NCBI RefSeq assembly: GCF_900177295.1
Contig: NZ_FWZX01000043.1
Span: 1-46,514, forward strand
Length of the DNA stretch: 46,514 nt
Source: Tistlia consotensis USBA 355
GTDB lineage: Bacteria > Pseudomonadota > Alphaproteobacteria > Kiloniellales > DSM-21159
Reading direction: 5' to 3'
Under the pieces are notes generated by a model. The model made no database searches. It was given only the letters and a program-made list of their open reading frames with translations, and was not told the origin of the DNA. The number at the start of each line of letters is the position of its first letter. Position 1 is the first letter of the stretch. Positions 1-12,205 of this stretch are shown one piece after another. The translations under genes were made by a program, and so were the position numbers.

Positions 1-2
1 GG

Positions 3-221
3 CGGCGCTCGGCCGTCGACGGACGCACGACCCGCCACCCCGGCTATGCCGTCAGCCAGCGCCTGCGTAAGCGCATCGAAGAGGCCTTCGGCTGGATCAA
101 GACCACCGGCGGCCTGCGCAAGACCCGCCATCGCGGCCTCGCGCGCGTCGGCTGGATGTTCACCCTGCGCGTCGCCGCCTACAACCTGGTCAGGCTGCCC
201 AAGCTGCTCGCTGCGACCTGA
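3..221 (+). mobile_element. IS5-type DDE transposase, C-terminal fragment cut by window edge
   Basis: An open frame enters from the left edge and stops with TGA at 219-221. It encodes the last 72 residues of a DDE transposase. The text RTTRHPGYAVSQ, then RIEEAFGWIKTTGG and a closing AAYNLVRLPKLL match the C-terminal end typical of IS5-group transposases common in Alphaproteobacteria; the E in RIEEAFGW would be the last acidic catalytic residue. Only the tail is visible, so I cannot say whether the element is intact. No further coding is seen up to the repeat at 377, and the element's right end probably lies near 330-360, where GCGGAAA and TTTCCGC face each other. Confidence 0.8.
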
Positions 222-376
222 GCGGGCCAGGACTCCGTCCGAAGCAGGCCGAAACACCAGAAAGCGACCGCAAAACCAGGGCAACGGCCCACATCCCCTC
301 GCCGACAGCCCCGATCTGAGCCCGCCGGCGCGGAAAATCGCTCCTATTTCCGCAGCCTGGTAGGTCTTCCTTTCTC
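222..376. other. non-coding stretch downstream of the IS5-type transposase
   Basis: No credible gene is seen. The segment contains a short inverted pair, GCGGAAAA near 331 and TTTCCGC near 346, followed by CAGCCTGGTAG, which may be the terminal inverted repeat and target site of the IS. The left end of the element is outside the window, so this cannot be confirmed here. Confidence 0.4.
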
Positions 377-458
377 CGTCATTCCCGCGAAGGCGGGAAT
401 CCAGGGGCCGCGGGGTCCGAGCGGGCCGCTCTGGATCCCCGCTTCCGCGGGGATGACG
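377..458. repeat. palindromic intergenic repeat, copy 1
   Basis: A left arm CGTCATTCCCGCGAAGG.. (377-404) is matched by an inverted right arm ..CCGCGGGGATGACG (431-458) around a 26-base centre. Three longer copies with nearly the same arms occur at 11035, 26931 and 31886. Each arm is itself a small hairpin (CCCGCGAAGGCGGG). It lies between the IS5-type fragment and the end of the ureidoglycolate lyase gene. Confidence 0.85.
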
Positions 459-530
459 GAAGAGGAGCGCGGGGATGTCTGTCGGGGAAGCCGAGCCTGC
501 CGAGGGACGCGAGGGCGCGACCGCCCCGCC

Positions 531-1004
531 TCACCACCTCAGCGTCACCGGCTCCGGCAGCGCCGCCTTCTCCAGGTTTTCGCCGGGGCCGGCGCGGTCG
601 ACGACCAGGAAGTCCTGGGGCTCGACGGCGAGCAGCGGGTGGTGCCAGGTGCCGACGGCATACTGCACGCCCTGGTCGCCGCTCGCGAGGAAGGCGCGGC
701 AGGCGTCGCCCGACGGGGCCGAGGCGACGACGACCAGCCAGGGCCGGCCGCCGAGCGGCACGAAAGCCTGGGTGCCCAGCGGGTGCCGTTCGAGCATGGC
801 CAGTTGCGGCGGGCGCGGCCGGGCCCGAAACAGCGACAGGATCGCCTGCCCGTCGGCCCCCGTCTCGGCTGTGGCCAGCGCGTGGAAGCGTGTGGTGTAG
901 CCCTGGTTGATCGGGACCGAAGTCTCGTCGCGCGCCTCGATCACCGCGCCGAAGGGCGCGAAGGCGGCGGCGGTCAGGGGCTCGGCATCGAGAAAGCGCT
1001 GCAT
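531..1004 (-). CDS. allA: ureidoglycolate lyase
   Basis: A 157-residue protein of the AllA cupin family, which splits ureidoglycolate into glyoxylate and urea late in purine/allantoin breakdown. Family features visible are the opening PLTAAAFAPFGAVIE, NQGYTTRFH, PLGTQAFVPLGGRPWLVVVA, GVQYAVGTWHHPLL and the closing NLEKAALPEPVTL. Its length is normal for the family. The ATG at 1002-1004 is chosen because the homology begins there; the frame stays open far upstream, but that part is antisense to allantoicase and is not credible. The gene is divergent from allantoicase across about 100 bases, so the two probably share a control region and act in consecutive steps: allantoicase yields ureidoglycolate, this enzyme consumes it. 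Confidence 0.92.
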   Translation of the reverse strand: MQRFLDAEPLTAAAFAPFGAVIEARDETSVPINQGYTTRFHALATAETGADGQAILSLFRARPRPPQLAMLERHPLGTQAFVPLGGRPWLVVVASAPSGDACRAFLASGDQGVQYAVGTWHHPLLAVEPQDFLVVDRAGPGENLEKAALPEPVTLRW

Positions 1005-1106
1005 GGTGCCTCTGGGCTCTGGAGCGGGACGCGGCGGCTGGCGTAGGGTCGCGCGGAACCGCTGCGCTGGCCAGCGGCAAAACGCAAGCAGGGGGCCTTC
1101 GGACCC

Positions 1107-2123
1107 GTGACCGACATCATCGCACCGGCGCCGGCGGCGCTGCCCGACTTCACCCGCGGCGCGGTCAACCTGGCCTCGCCGCGCCTCGGCACGGCGGTCG
1201 TCGCCTGCTCCGACGACTCCTTCGGCGCCGCCGAGCGGATGCTCGCCGACGGACCCGCGGTCTTCAAGCCGGGCGTCTACGACGACTTCGGCAAGTGGAT
1301 GGACGGCTGGGAGAGCCGGCGGCGGCGCGACGCCGGCCACGACTGGGCGGTGCTCAGGCTCGGCGTGCCGGGGACGGTCAGCGGCTTCGACCTCGACACC
1401 TCGCACTTCACCGGCAACTACCCGCCGGCCGTCTCGATCGAGGGCGCGGACTGCAGCGGCGAGCCGGGCGAGGCCGACTGGCGCCCGGTGCTGGCGCCCT
1501 TCCGCCTCGGCCCCTCGGCGCACCACTTCGCCGAGGCCGCGGCGTCGGGGCCCTGGCTCTGGCTGCGCGTGCACCAGCATCCCGACGGCGGCCTCGCGCG
1601 CCTTCGCGTCTACGGCCGGGTCGTGCCCGACCTCTCGGGCGAGGGCGCGATCGAGCTGTCGGCGCTGAAGCGCGGCGGCCGGCCGATCGCCTGGAACGAC
1701 GCCCACTACGGCGACCTCTGGGCGGTGCTCAGCGAGGGCCGCGGCCGCGACATGGGCGACGGCTGGGAGACCCGGCGCCGGCGCGAGCCCGGCCACGACT
1801 GGCTGATCCTCGCCCTGGCGGCGCCCGGCACGGTCGAGCGGATCGAGCTCGATACCGCCCACTACAAGGGCAACTTCCCGCACGAAGTCTCGCTGCAGGC
1901 CGCCTTGGTCGGGGCCGAGCTGCCCGCCGAGGTGCTGGTCACCCAGGCGCAGTTCTGGCCGCAGCTGCTGGCGCCGCAGCGCATGGCGGCCGACAGCCTG
2001 CACGGCTTCGACGCCGGGCGGCTCGCCGCGCTGGGGCCGGTCGACCAGGTCAAGGTCAACCTGCATCCGGACGGCGGCCTGTCGCGGATCCGCATCTTCG
2101 GCCGGCCCGATGCGGCCATCTGA
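1107..2123 (+). CDS. alc: allantoicase
   Basis: A 338-residue protein that hydrolyses allantoate to ureidoglycolate and urea. It has the two tandem allantoicase domains expected: residues about 10-170 and 185-335 repeat the same pattern (GKWMDGWESRRRR..GHDW and GDGWETRRRR..GHDW, then FDLDTSHFTGNYP and IELDTAHYKGNFP). Start is GTG at 1107, preceded by AGGGGG. Full length. The divergent neighbour is ureidoglycolate lyase, the next enzyme of the pathway. The N-terminus TRGAVNLASPRLG..VVACSDDSFGAAERML is diagnostic of the family. Confidence 0.93.
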   Translation: MTDIIAPAPAALPDFTRGAVNLASPRLGTAVVACSDDSFGAAERMLADGPAVFKPGVYDDFGKWMDGWESRRRRDAGHDWAVLRLGVPGTVSGFDLDTSHFTGNYPPAVSIEGADCSGEPGEADWRPVLAPFRLGPSAHHFAEAAASGPWLWLRVHQHPDGGLARLRVYGRVVPDLSGEGAIELSALKRGGRPIAWNDAHYGDLWAVLSEGRGRDMGDGWETRRRREPGHDWLILALAAPGTVERIELDTAHYKGNFPHEVSLQAALVGAELPAEVLVTQAQFWPQLLAPQRMAADSLHGFDAGRLAALGPVDQVKVNLHPDGGLSRIRIFGRPDAAI

Positions 2124-2223
2124 CTCGTGGTGCTGCGGCGGCCGCCGCGGTACCCAGGGGGCAGGCGGCGGTCGATCGGGACGGGAGCCCGCCGCCTGGC
2201 AGGAAAGCGATCGGGGGAGAGAC

Positions 2224-3480
2224 TTGAAGCATCCGGAATTGCAGGAACGGCGCGGCTGGGGCCGGCCGGCTTCCGCCGCCTTGTGGCTGACGTTCGGCCT
2301 GTCCCTGGGCCTCTTCGCGCTCGGCAGCCTGTCGGGGCGGCCGTTCGGGCAGCCGGCCGCCGCGGCGGATCCGGCCGCCGTCGCCAAGGCGGCGGCCGCG
2401 CAGACCCGGGTGCTGGAGGTCGGCCGGGGCGACAGCCTCTATCGCCTGCTCCGCCGGGCCGGGGTCGAGGCGCACAGCCGCGCGGCGGTGATCGACGCGC
2501 TGGGCGACCTCTTCGATCCGCGCAGCCTGCGGCCGGGCGACCGGGTCCGGCTGGTCGTCGAGCCGGGCGCCAAGGGGGCCGTCGTGCGCTCCCTGCACCT
2601 CGAGCTGAGCGCCGCCGAGGATCTGACCATCGACCTGTCCGGCGGCACCACGGCCGAGGCCGCCGCGTCCTCGAACGCCGTGCCCTCGAACGACGTCCAG
2701 CTGAGCGTGCACCAGGTCTCCGGCCGCGTCGGGCGGGACTTCGCCGCCACCCTGCGCCGTGCGTCGGTGCCGGCCGACCTGGTCCGCGAGGTCTCTCTCG
2801 CCTTCCGCTACGACCCGGACGCGCCGCGCAAGCCCTCGCGGGAGTCGAAGTACGACCTCGTCTACGAGCTGACCTCGGTCCACGGCGGCAGGCGGAGCGC
2901 CGAGCTGCGCTACGCCGAGCTGGACGACGGCCACAAGCGGCACCGCGTCTACCGCTACCAGGTCGACCGCTCCCTGGTCGCCCTGGTCCACGAGGACGGC
3001 AAGGGCGTCGCCCTGCTCGATCTCGACCGGCCGCTCGGCGATGCGCCGGTCACCTCGCCCTGGGGCTGGCGGATCCATCCGGTGCTCGGCGGCCGGCGCT
3101 TCCACAAGGGAGTCGACTTCGGCGCGCCCAAGGGCACGCCGATCCGCGCGGCCGCGAAGGGCGTCATCGAGACGATCGGCTGGCGCGGCAATTACGGCGA
3201 GTACATCCGGCTGCGCCACGACGGCAGCCTGGAGACCGCCTACGCCCATCTCTCGGGCTTCGCCCACGGCCTGCACAGGGGCAGCCGCGTCGAGCGCGGG
3301 CAGGTCATCGGCTATGTCGGCAGCACCGGCCTCGCGACCGGGCCGCACCTCTACTACGAGGTCCTGCTCGACGGGAAGCAGGTCAATCCGCTGGCCCCGC
3401 CGCAGGCCTTCCCGGTGCGCCTGCAGGACGCCGACCTGAACGGCTTCCGGGCCTACATCGAGGAGGCCAACGCCCAGTAG
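2224..3480 (+). CDS. M23-family murein endopeptidase-like protein, membrane-anchored
   Basis: About 418 residues. A single N-terminal membrane segment (about residues 15-35) is followed by a LysM/OapA-like region (VLEVGRGDSLYRLLRRAGV, LRPGDRVRLVVEPG) and a C-terminal M23 domain: HKGVDFG (H294 and D298 as zinc ligands), GYGEYIRLRH-like strand, AYAHLSGFA and GPHLYYEVLLDG. It probably trims or activates peptidoglycan cross-link cleavage in the periplasm. I chose the TTG at 2224 because GGGGGAGAG lies just upstream and the membrane segment follows directly. An in-frame ATG at 2110 would overlap allantoicase and adds a sequence that looks non-coding. Convergent with the next gene, 30 bases apart. 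Confidence 0.88.
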   Translation: MKHPELQERRGWGRPASAALWLTFGLSLGLFALGSLSGRPFGQPAAAADPAAVAKAAAAQTRVLEVGRGDSLYRLLRRAGVEAHSRAAVIDALGDLFDPRSLRPGDRVRLVVEPGAKGAVVRSLHLELSAAEDLTIDLSGGTTAEAAASSNAVPSNDVQLSVHQVSGRVGRDFAATLRRASVPADLVREVSLAFRYDPDAPRKPSRESKYDLVYELTSVHGGRRSAELRYAELDDGHKRHRVYRYQVDRSLVALVHEDGKGVALLDLDRPLGDAPVTSPWGWRIHPVLGGRRFHKGVDFGAPKGTPIRAAAKGVIETIGWRGNYGEYIRLRHDGSLETAYAHLSGFAHGLHRGSRVERGQVIGYVGSTGLATGPHLYYEVLLDGKQVNPLAPPQAFPVRLQDADLNGFRAYIEEANAQ

Positions 3481-3482
3481 CG

Positions 3483-3505
3483 GGGGCGCCGGCCGCGGCC
3501 GCCCC
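3483..3505. terminator. possible hairpin between convergent genes
   Basis: GGGGCG (3483-3488) and CGCCCC (3500-3505) face each other around a GC-rich centre in the 30-base gap between two convergent genes. No T-run follows, so bidirectional termination is only a guess. Confidence 0.3.
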
Positions 3506-3510
3506 GTCTG

Positions 3511-4629
3511 CTAGCTGCAGCTGCAGATCCAGCGGGCGATCCCGGGCCAGGTCTCGGCGAGGGTGCGCGAGCCCATGAACAGCCCGATGTGGCCGCCGGG
3601 CACCAGCTTCTTCTCGATCTTCGCCGGCGGCGTGCCGAGCAGCCGCTCGGCACCGAAGACCTGCTCCGGGGTGGTGATGTCGTCGCTCTCGCCGGCCAGC
3701 AGATAGACCGGGCAGCCGACGTGCCGCAGGCTCAGGCGGCGGCCGAGCCCGACGAAGCTGCCCTTGGCGAGCCGGTTCTCCTTGAAGAGCTGGGAGATGA
3801 CCTGCAGGTACCAGCGCCCCGGCAGGTCGATCGGGTTCTCGTACCAGCGCTCGAAGGCCTCCTTCTTGGCGAGGTAGGCCGGGTCGTCGACGTGCTCGTA
3901 GAGGTCGACGTGCTCCTGGAAGTAGTGCTCCTCCGGATGCATGTTCTTCCAGCCCTGGAGCATGAACTTGCCCTTCATCAGGCCGCCGCCGAGCTCGACG
4001 AGCTCCTTGTAGAACGACAGCGGCGAATCCTGGACCATCCGCCTGATCGGGCCGTCGCCGGCGTCGGTGTCGATCGGCGAGCCGGCGAGCACCAGCGAGT
4101 TGACCTTGTCCGGGAAGCGCGCCGCCAGCATCGCGGAAACCCAGCCGCCCTGGCAGAGCCCGACCAGGTTCACGCGGCCGCCGAGATCGTCGATCGCGAC
4201 GACCATCTCGGCCAGGTAGTTGTCGATCTCGAGGTCCTTCATGTCCTCGCTGGCCGGCTTCCAGTCGGTCAGCGCGACATGGCCGACGCCGTTGGCCAGC
4301 AGGGTCGCGATCAGGCTCTGGCCCTTGTGGTAGTCGGCGATCATCGCCGTATGGCCGGCGTGGGGCGCGTCGACGAGCGTCGGAATCCCGCCTTGCCTGC
4401 CGTAGTCGCGCAGCACCATGGTCCGCAGCTCGAGCCGCTTGCGGTTCGGCGTCGCGAGCCGTGGCCGGAGCTCGTCGTGGATCCGGATCTCCTCCTCGAC
4501 GAACTTGAGGTTCCTGGCGTAGAGCTCGGCGCCCTCCTCGACCAGCGTCGCCGCCATCGCCATCGGCCAGAAGGCGGGCACGCTGGCGAGCGACAGCTCC
4601 GCAGCCTTGACCGGACGCTTCCTCGGCAT
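3511..4629 (-). CDS. PHA-synthase-like alpha/beta hydrolase (class III-like)
   Basis: A 372-residue alpha/beta-fold protein. The nucleophile elbow is GLCQGGW, a lipase box with Cys instead of Ser as in polyhydroxyalkanoate synthases; the acid is in ESDDITTP and the histidine in GGHIGLFMG near the C-terminus. Length fits class III PhaC (about 355) rather than class I (about 590). PHA depolymerases have a different box (GxCQP), so synthase-like is the better reading, but no PhaE partner, phasin, PhaA or PhaB is visible here and the true substrate is unknown. It lies 34 bases downstream of the proton-ATPase gene in the same direction, so the two are probably co-transcribed. ATG at 4627-4629 has GAAGGGA upstream. 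Confidence 0.75.
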   Translation of the reverse strand: MPRKRPVKAAELSLASVPAFWPMAMAATLVEEGAELYARNLKFVEEEIRIHDELRPRLATPNRKRLELRTMVLRDYGRQGGIPTLVDAPHAGHTAMIADYHKGQSLIATLLANGVGHVALTDWKPASEDMKDLEIDNYLAEMVVAIDDLGGRVNLVGLCQGGWVSAMLAARFPDKVNSLVLAGSPIDTDAGDGPIRRMVQDSPLSFYKELVELGGGLMKGKFMLQGWKNMHPEEHYFQEHVDLYEHVDDPAYLAKKEAFERWYENPIDLPGRWYLQVISQLFKENRLAKGSFVGLGRRLSLRHVGCPVYLLAGESDDITTPEQVFGAERLLGTPPAKIEKKLVPGGHIGLFMGSRTLAETWPGIARWICSCS

Positions 4630-4663
4630 CGTCGTTCCCTTCGGTTCCGGCCGGCGCTCGCGC

Positions 4664-7123
4664 TCAGGCCGACACGTGGCTCTCGACGCGCGCGAGATGG
4701 CGCGACGGGCGGACGTGATGGTTCATCAGGCGGTAGGTGGCGATCTTGACCCCGCTCGCGACCAGGAAGGACACCAGGGCGTAGGCCCAGACCAGCAGCG
4801 CGAGGCGCCAGCCGGTGGGCGCCATGAACAGGCCGTAGACGACGACCAGCGTGCCGGCCAGCTGCGTCAGCTCGGCGGGCACGACGAGCTTCCAGCTCGG
4901 CCAGGGGCGCTCCCAGACCGGCCCGCTGTTGCGCGTCAGGTAGATCGTCATGTGGCCCGAGACGAGCAGCTTCAGGAAGATCAGGGCCTGGACCACGGGC
5001 TGCGACAGCTGCAGGTAGTCGCGCACGATCCAGAACAGGCCGAAGCTCTCGATCACGCCGTAGATGCCGAGGACCGAGGCGATGACCAGGACCCGGGCCA
5101 TGTCCCAGCGCACCGGGCGCGGGGCCACCGGCGCGTTGTCGTAGGCGATCATCATGATCGGCAGGTCGTTGAGCAGCGCCAGCAGCACGACCATGATCGC
5201 GGTGACGGGGTAGAAGTTGAAGATCAGGATGCTGGCGGTCATGAACAGCAGCAGGCGCATGGTCTCGGCGATGCGGTAGATCGCGTAGCCGGTCATCCGC
5301 TCGAAGATCCGGCGCGCCTCCTCGATCGCCGTCGTGATCACCGACAGGCCCGGCGCGGTCAGCACCAGGTCGGCGGCGGCGCGCGCCGCGTCGGTGGCAC
5401 CACTGACCGCGATGCCGATGTCCGCCTGCTTGAGCGCCGGCGCGTCGTTCACCCCGTCGCCGGTCATGCCGACGATGTGGCCGGCGCCCTGCAGCACCTT
5501 GACGATCCCGAACTTGTGCTCGGGAAAGACCCGGGCGAAGCCGTCGGCCTCGACGATGCGCGAGAGCGCGGGTGCGGCGCCGTCCTTGCCGAAGGCGTCC
5601 TCGGCGACGACGATGTTCTGCCCGAGCTTGAGCTTGCCCGCGATCTCCTTGGCGATGGCCTCGTGGTCGCCGGTGACCATCTTGATGTCGACGCCCATGG
5701 CGCGGGTCGCCGCGATGGTTTCCGCGCTGTCGTCGCGCGGCGGATCGAACAGCGGCACCAGCCCGAGGAAGCGCCAGCCGCCCGCCTCGTCGCGGCGCGC
5801 GACGCCCAGGGTCCGGAAGCCCTTCTCCGCGTCCCGGTCGACGCGCGCGGCGATCGCCTTGCGCTGCCCGTCGTCGGGCGCGCAGAGCTCGACGATCACC
5901 TGCGGGGCGCCCTTGGCGACGGAGAAGCGCCTGCCGTCGCCGTCGATCTCGGCCTCCGCCCGCTTCGAGACCGGGTCGAAGGGCAGGAACTTCCGGACGG
6001 CGTAGCCGTCGAGGCTCCGGCCGGCGGGCAGGCCGGCGAGGATCGCGGCGTCGATCGCGTCGGGTCCCTCACGGCGCGACGCCAGGGCCGCCGCCAGCAG
6101 CAGCTCCCCGGCCTCGACGCCCGGCGCCGGCTGCGGCTCGCCCAGGGTCAGCTCGTTCTTGGTCAGCGTGCCGGTCTTGTCGCTGCACAGCACGTCCATG
6201 CCGGCCATCTCCTCGATCGAGACGAGGCGCGAGACGATGGCCTTCAGCCGCGCCAGCTGCTCGGCGCCAACCGCCATGGTGACGGACAGCACCGCCGGCA
6301 GCGCGACCGGGATCGAGGCGACGGTGAGGATCAGGGCGAACTGCAGCGTCTCGAGCAGCGGGTCGCGGCGGAACAGGGCGGCGAGCCCGATGACCAGCAC
6401 CAGCCCGACGGTGACCAGGATCAGGAAGTTGCCGATGCGCAGCACGGCGCGCTGGAAATGCGAGACGCTGCGGGCCTGCTCGACGAGATGGGCGGTCTTG
6501 CCGAAGTAGGTCTTCATGCCGGTCGCCGTGACGACGCCGGTCATCTCGCCCTGCTTGGCGATCGAGCCCGAATAGGCCGGGTCGCCGACCTTCTTGTCGA
6601 CCGGCAGGGACTCGCCGGTCAGCGCCGACTGGTCGACGCTCAGGTAGTCGCCGCCGGTCAGCTCCAGGTCGGCCGGGACGACGTTGCCGAGCTGCACCAG
6701 CACGAGGTCGCCGGGCACCAGCAGGCGCGCCTCGATGTCCTTCCAGGCGCCGTCGCGCCTGACCCGCGCCTTGAGCGCCAGGCGCTGCTTGAGGAGCGCG
6801 ATGGCGTTGTCGGCCTTGAACTCCTGCCAGAAGCCGACGCCGGCGTTGATGAAGAGCATCGCCAGGATGATCGCGAGGTCGCCCCAGTGCCCGAGGAGCG
6901 CGGAGAGCAGGGCCGCGATCTCGATCATCCAGGGGATCGGCCCCCAGAAGAAGCGCAGCAGCCGCTCCAGGGCGCCGACGTGATGCTCGGCGAGGGCGTT
7001 CTCGCCGTACTGCGCGAGCCGCCGCGCCGCCTCGGCTTCGCTCAGGCCCTGCGCCTCGCCGGGCCCGGCGCCGGCCGGCGGGGCGTCGTTCGGCGTTTCC
7101 GCCGTGCGCTGATCCTGTGCCAC
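4664..7123 (-). CDS. P3A-type plasma-membrane H+-ATPase
   Basis: An 819-residue P-type ATPase that exports protons using ATP. Visible features: TGES of the actuator domain (about 169-172), PVALPAVLSVTMAVGA in membrane helix 4, the phosphorylated Asp in CSDKTGTLTKN (about D315), MVTGDH and GDGVNDAPALKQADIGIAV in the P domain, and hydrophobic C-terminal helices. The PVALP helix-4 motif and the short N-terminal domain without metal-binding CxxC point to the P3A proton pumps rather than copper or calcium pumps. The GTG at 7123 is preferred because GGGAGA lies 6 bases upstream; an in-frame start at 7192 adds 23 residues that look non-coding. It is the first gene of a probable two-gene unit with the PHA-synthase-like gene. 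An acid-tolerance or pH homeostasis role is inferred. Confidence 0.9.
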   Translation of the reverse strand: MAQDQRTAETPNDAPPAGAGPGEAQGLSEAEAARRLAQYGENALAEHHVGALERLLRFFWGPIPWMIEIAALLSALLGHWGDLAIILAMLFINAGVGFWQEFKADNAIALLKQRLALKARVRRDGAWKDIEARLLVPGDLVLVQLGNVVPADLELTGGDYLSVDQSALTGESLPVDKKVGDPAYSGSIAKQGEMTGVVTATGMKTYFGKTAHLVEQARSVSHFQRAVLRIGNFLILVTVGLVLVIGLAALFRRDPLLETLQFALILTVASIPVALPAVLSVTMAVGAEQLARLKAIVSRLVSIEEMAGMDVLCSDKTGTLTKNELTLGEPQPAPGVEAGELLLAAALASRREGPDAIDAAILAGLPAGRSLDGYAVRKFLPFDPVSKRAEAEIDGDGRRFSVAKGAPQVIVELCAPDDGQRKAIAARVDRDAEKGFRTLGVARRDEAGGWRFLGLVPLFDPPRDDSAETIAATRAMGVDIKMVTGDHEAIAKEIAGKLKLGQNIVVAEDAFGKDGAAPALSRIVEADGFARVFPEHKFGIVKVLQGAGHIVGMTGDGVNDAPALKQADIGIAVSGATDAARAAADLVLTAPGLSVITTAIEEARRIFERMTGYAIYRIAETMRLLLFMTASILIFNFYPVTAIMVVLLALLNDLPIMMIAYDNAPVAPRPVRWDMARVLVIASVLGIYGVIESFGLFWIVRDYLQLSQPVVQALIFLKLLVSGHMTIYLTRNSGPVWERPWPSWKLVVPAELTQLAGTLVVVYGLFMAPTGWRLALLVWAYALVSFLVASGVKIATYRLMNHHVRPSRHLARVESHVSA

Positions 7124-7261
7124 GTCGCTCTCCCGCCCCGCCCAGCGGGGTCGTCCGGCGTCGTCTCGGCTGCCCCCCGGGTCGGGCGGCAATGGTCAGG
7201 CTGCATGTGTGCCCCGGCGCAGGGCATTCCCCTGCGTCCGAACGCCCCATCCCGGCCGGGG

Positions 7262-10879
<3,618 letters not shown>

Positions 10880-10902
10880 GGCTCCGCTCCTTGGTTGCGG
10901 AG

Positions 10903-10954
10903 TCTGGCATAGCCTGAAGAAAAATGTTGCGCGATTCTCGTTCTCGCATAGCCT
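10903..10954. promoter_or_regulatory. direct repeat in the ABC exporter upstream region
   Basis: The 13-mer TCTGGCATAGCCT (10903-10915) recurs as TCTCGCATAGCCT (10942-10954), 12 of 13 identical and 39 bases apart, within 75 bases upstream of the exporter start. It could be an operator for the divergent LysR regulator or another factor. LysR sites usually have a T-N11-A dyad, which is not evident here. Confidence 0.35.
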
Positions 10955-11034
10955 CTAAACGGAAACTTTGAGGGCGCTTGCTCGCGCCTCGTGCGTTTTT
11001 TGTGTTTCCCGTTCGTCTTTCCCGTCCCCTCTTC

Positions 11035-11145
11035 CGTCATCCCCGCGAAAGCGGGGATCCAGAGAACAGAGCCGCCCGCGCGGACCGTCGACCGCCCGAG
11101 CCCACTGCGTCTTTCTCTGGATCCCCGCTTTCGCGGGGATGACGG
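11035..11145. repeat. palindromic intergenic repeat, copy 2
   Basis: Arms CGTCATCCCCGCGAAAGC.. (from 11035) and ..GCTTTCGCGGGGATGACGG (to 11145) enclose a GC-rich centre containing CGCGGACCGT. Nearly identical arms occur in copies at 377, 26931 and 31886. It lies between the exporter and LysR genes. Confidence 0.9.
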
Positions 11146-11155
11146 AGGAAGGGGC

Positions 11156-11224
11156 GGGGACGACGAAGCAGAGCGGGGACGACGAAGCAGAGCGGGGACG
11201 ACGAAGCAGAGCGGGGACGACGAA
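11156..11224. repeat. 19-base tandem repeat
   Basis: Three identical head-to-tail copies of GGGGACGACGAAGCAGAGC (11156-11174, 11175-11193, 11194-11212) are followed by a 12-base partial copy and a degenerate remnant. The array sits 50 bases upstream of the LysR start, immediately after the palindromic repeat. A length-variable spacer or a binding array are both possible; nothing in the sequence decides. Confidence 0.9.
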
Positions 11225-11275
11225 CGGACGACGGCGAGCAGAGCGCCCAACGAAAGGCGGAAGGAGCACCACACC

Positions 11276-12196
11276 ATGTCCTTGAACTGGGACGACATGC
11301 GGGTCTTCCTGGCGGTCGCGCGGGAGGGCTCGCTCTCGGCGGCGGCGCGGCGGCTCGGGGTCACCCAGCCGACCGCGGGGCGGCGCCTGAGGGCGCTGGA
11401 GGAATCGCTGTCGGCGCGGCTCTTCGACCGCCTGCCCCAGGGCTTCCTGCCGACCCCGGCGGGCAGCGAGCTGCTGCCGCTGGCCGAGGCGATGGAGCGC
11501 TCGGCCGAGGCCGTCGCGCGGCGCCAGCCGGCGCTGGCCGACCGGCTGCACGGCACCGTCAGGATCTCGATGGGCGAGGTCACGGCGCAGTTCCTGGCGC
11601 CGCGCCTGCCGGCCCTGCGCGCGCGCCTGCCGGAGATCGAGCTGGAGCTCGCGGTCAGCCACCTGCTGGCCAACCTGTCGCGCCGCGAGGCCGACCTGGT
11701 GATCCGCGACTGCCTGCCCGAGAGCCCGGGCCTGATCGCCCGCAGGCTCGGCCGCTTCGCCTTCGCCGTCTACGGCGCGCGCGACTACGTCGCCGCCAAT
11801 CCGGCGGCCCTGACCGAGGCGCGCTTCCGCGACTGCGCCTGGGTCGGCTACGACGAGGAGCACCACTACTTCTCGGGCCAGGACTGGCTGCTCTCCCGGC
11901 TCGAGGGCCGGCTGCCGGCGGTGCGCTTTAACGACGCCATGGTGCTGCAGGAGGCGCTGCGTGCCGGCACCGGCCTGGGCGTCGTCGCCTGCTTCGCGGC
12001 CGACACCGACCCCTCGCTGGTCCGCCTGACCCCGCCGATCGAGGCCGTCGACTCGACCAAGCACCTGATCGTCCATCAGGACCTGCGCCGCGTGCCGCGC
12101 GTGCGCGCCGTCATGGACGCCCTGGTCGAGCTGTTCGAGAGCGAGGCCGAGGCGCTGGCCGGCGGCCTGCCGGAGCGCGAGCGGCGGTCGGCGTGA
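11276..12196 (+). CDS. LysR-family transcriptional regulator
   Basis: A 306-residue LTTR. The N-terminal winged helix-turn-helix covers about residues 1-62 (MRVFLAVAREGSLSAAARRL, VTQPTAGRRLRALEESL, ARLFDR), followed by a periplasmic-binding-like effector domain (VRISMGEVTAQFLAPRLP, LIARRLGRFAFAVYGARDYV, ALRAGTGLGVVACFAAD). The ATG at 11276 has AAGGAG 10 bases upstream. The frame is open further upstream but only through the repeat elements. It is divergent from the fused ABC exporter, a usual arrangement for an LTTR and its target, so control of the exporter is a reasonable guess. Convergent with the STAS gene, 9 bases apart. The effector is unknown. Confidence 0.92.
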   Translation: MSLNWDDMRVFLAVAREGSLSAAARRLGVTQPTAGRRLRALEESLSARLFDRLPQGFLPTPAGSELLPLAEAMERSAEAVARRQPALADRLHGTVRISMGEVTAQFLAPRLPALRARLPEIELELAVSHLLANLSRREADLVIRDCLPESPGLIARRLGRFAFAVYGARDYVAANPAALTEARFRDCAWVGYDEEHHYFSGQDWLLSRLEGRLPAVRFNDAMVLQEALRAGTGLGVVACFAADTDPSLVRLTPPIEAVDSTKHLIVHQDLRRVPRVRAVMDALVELFESEAEALAGGLPERERRSA

Positions 12197-12205
12197 CCGC
12201 TCCCG

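Noticed and set aside
1005-2387. Upstream extension of ureidoglycolate lyase to a 618-residue protein
   Set aside because: The extension is antisense to allantoicase and has no family similarity.
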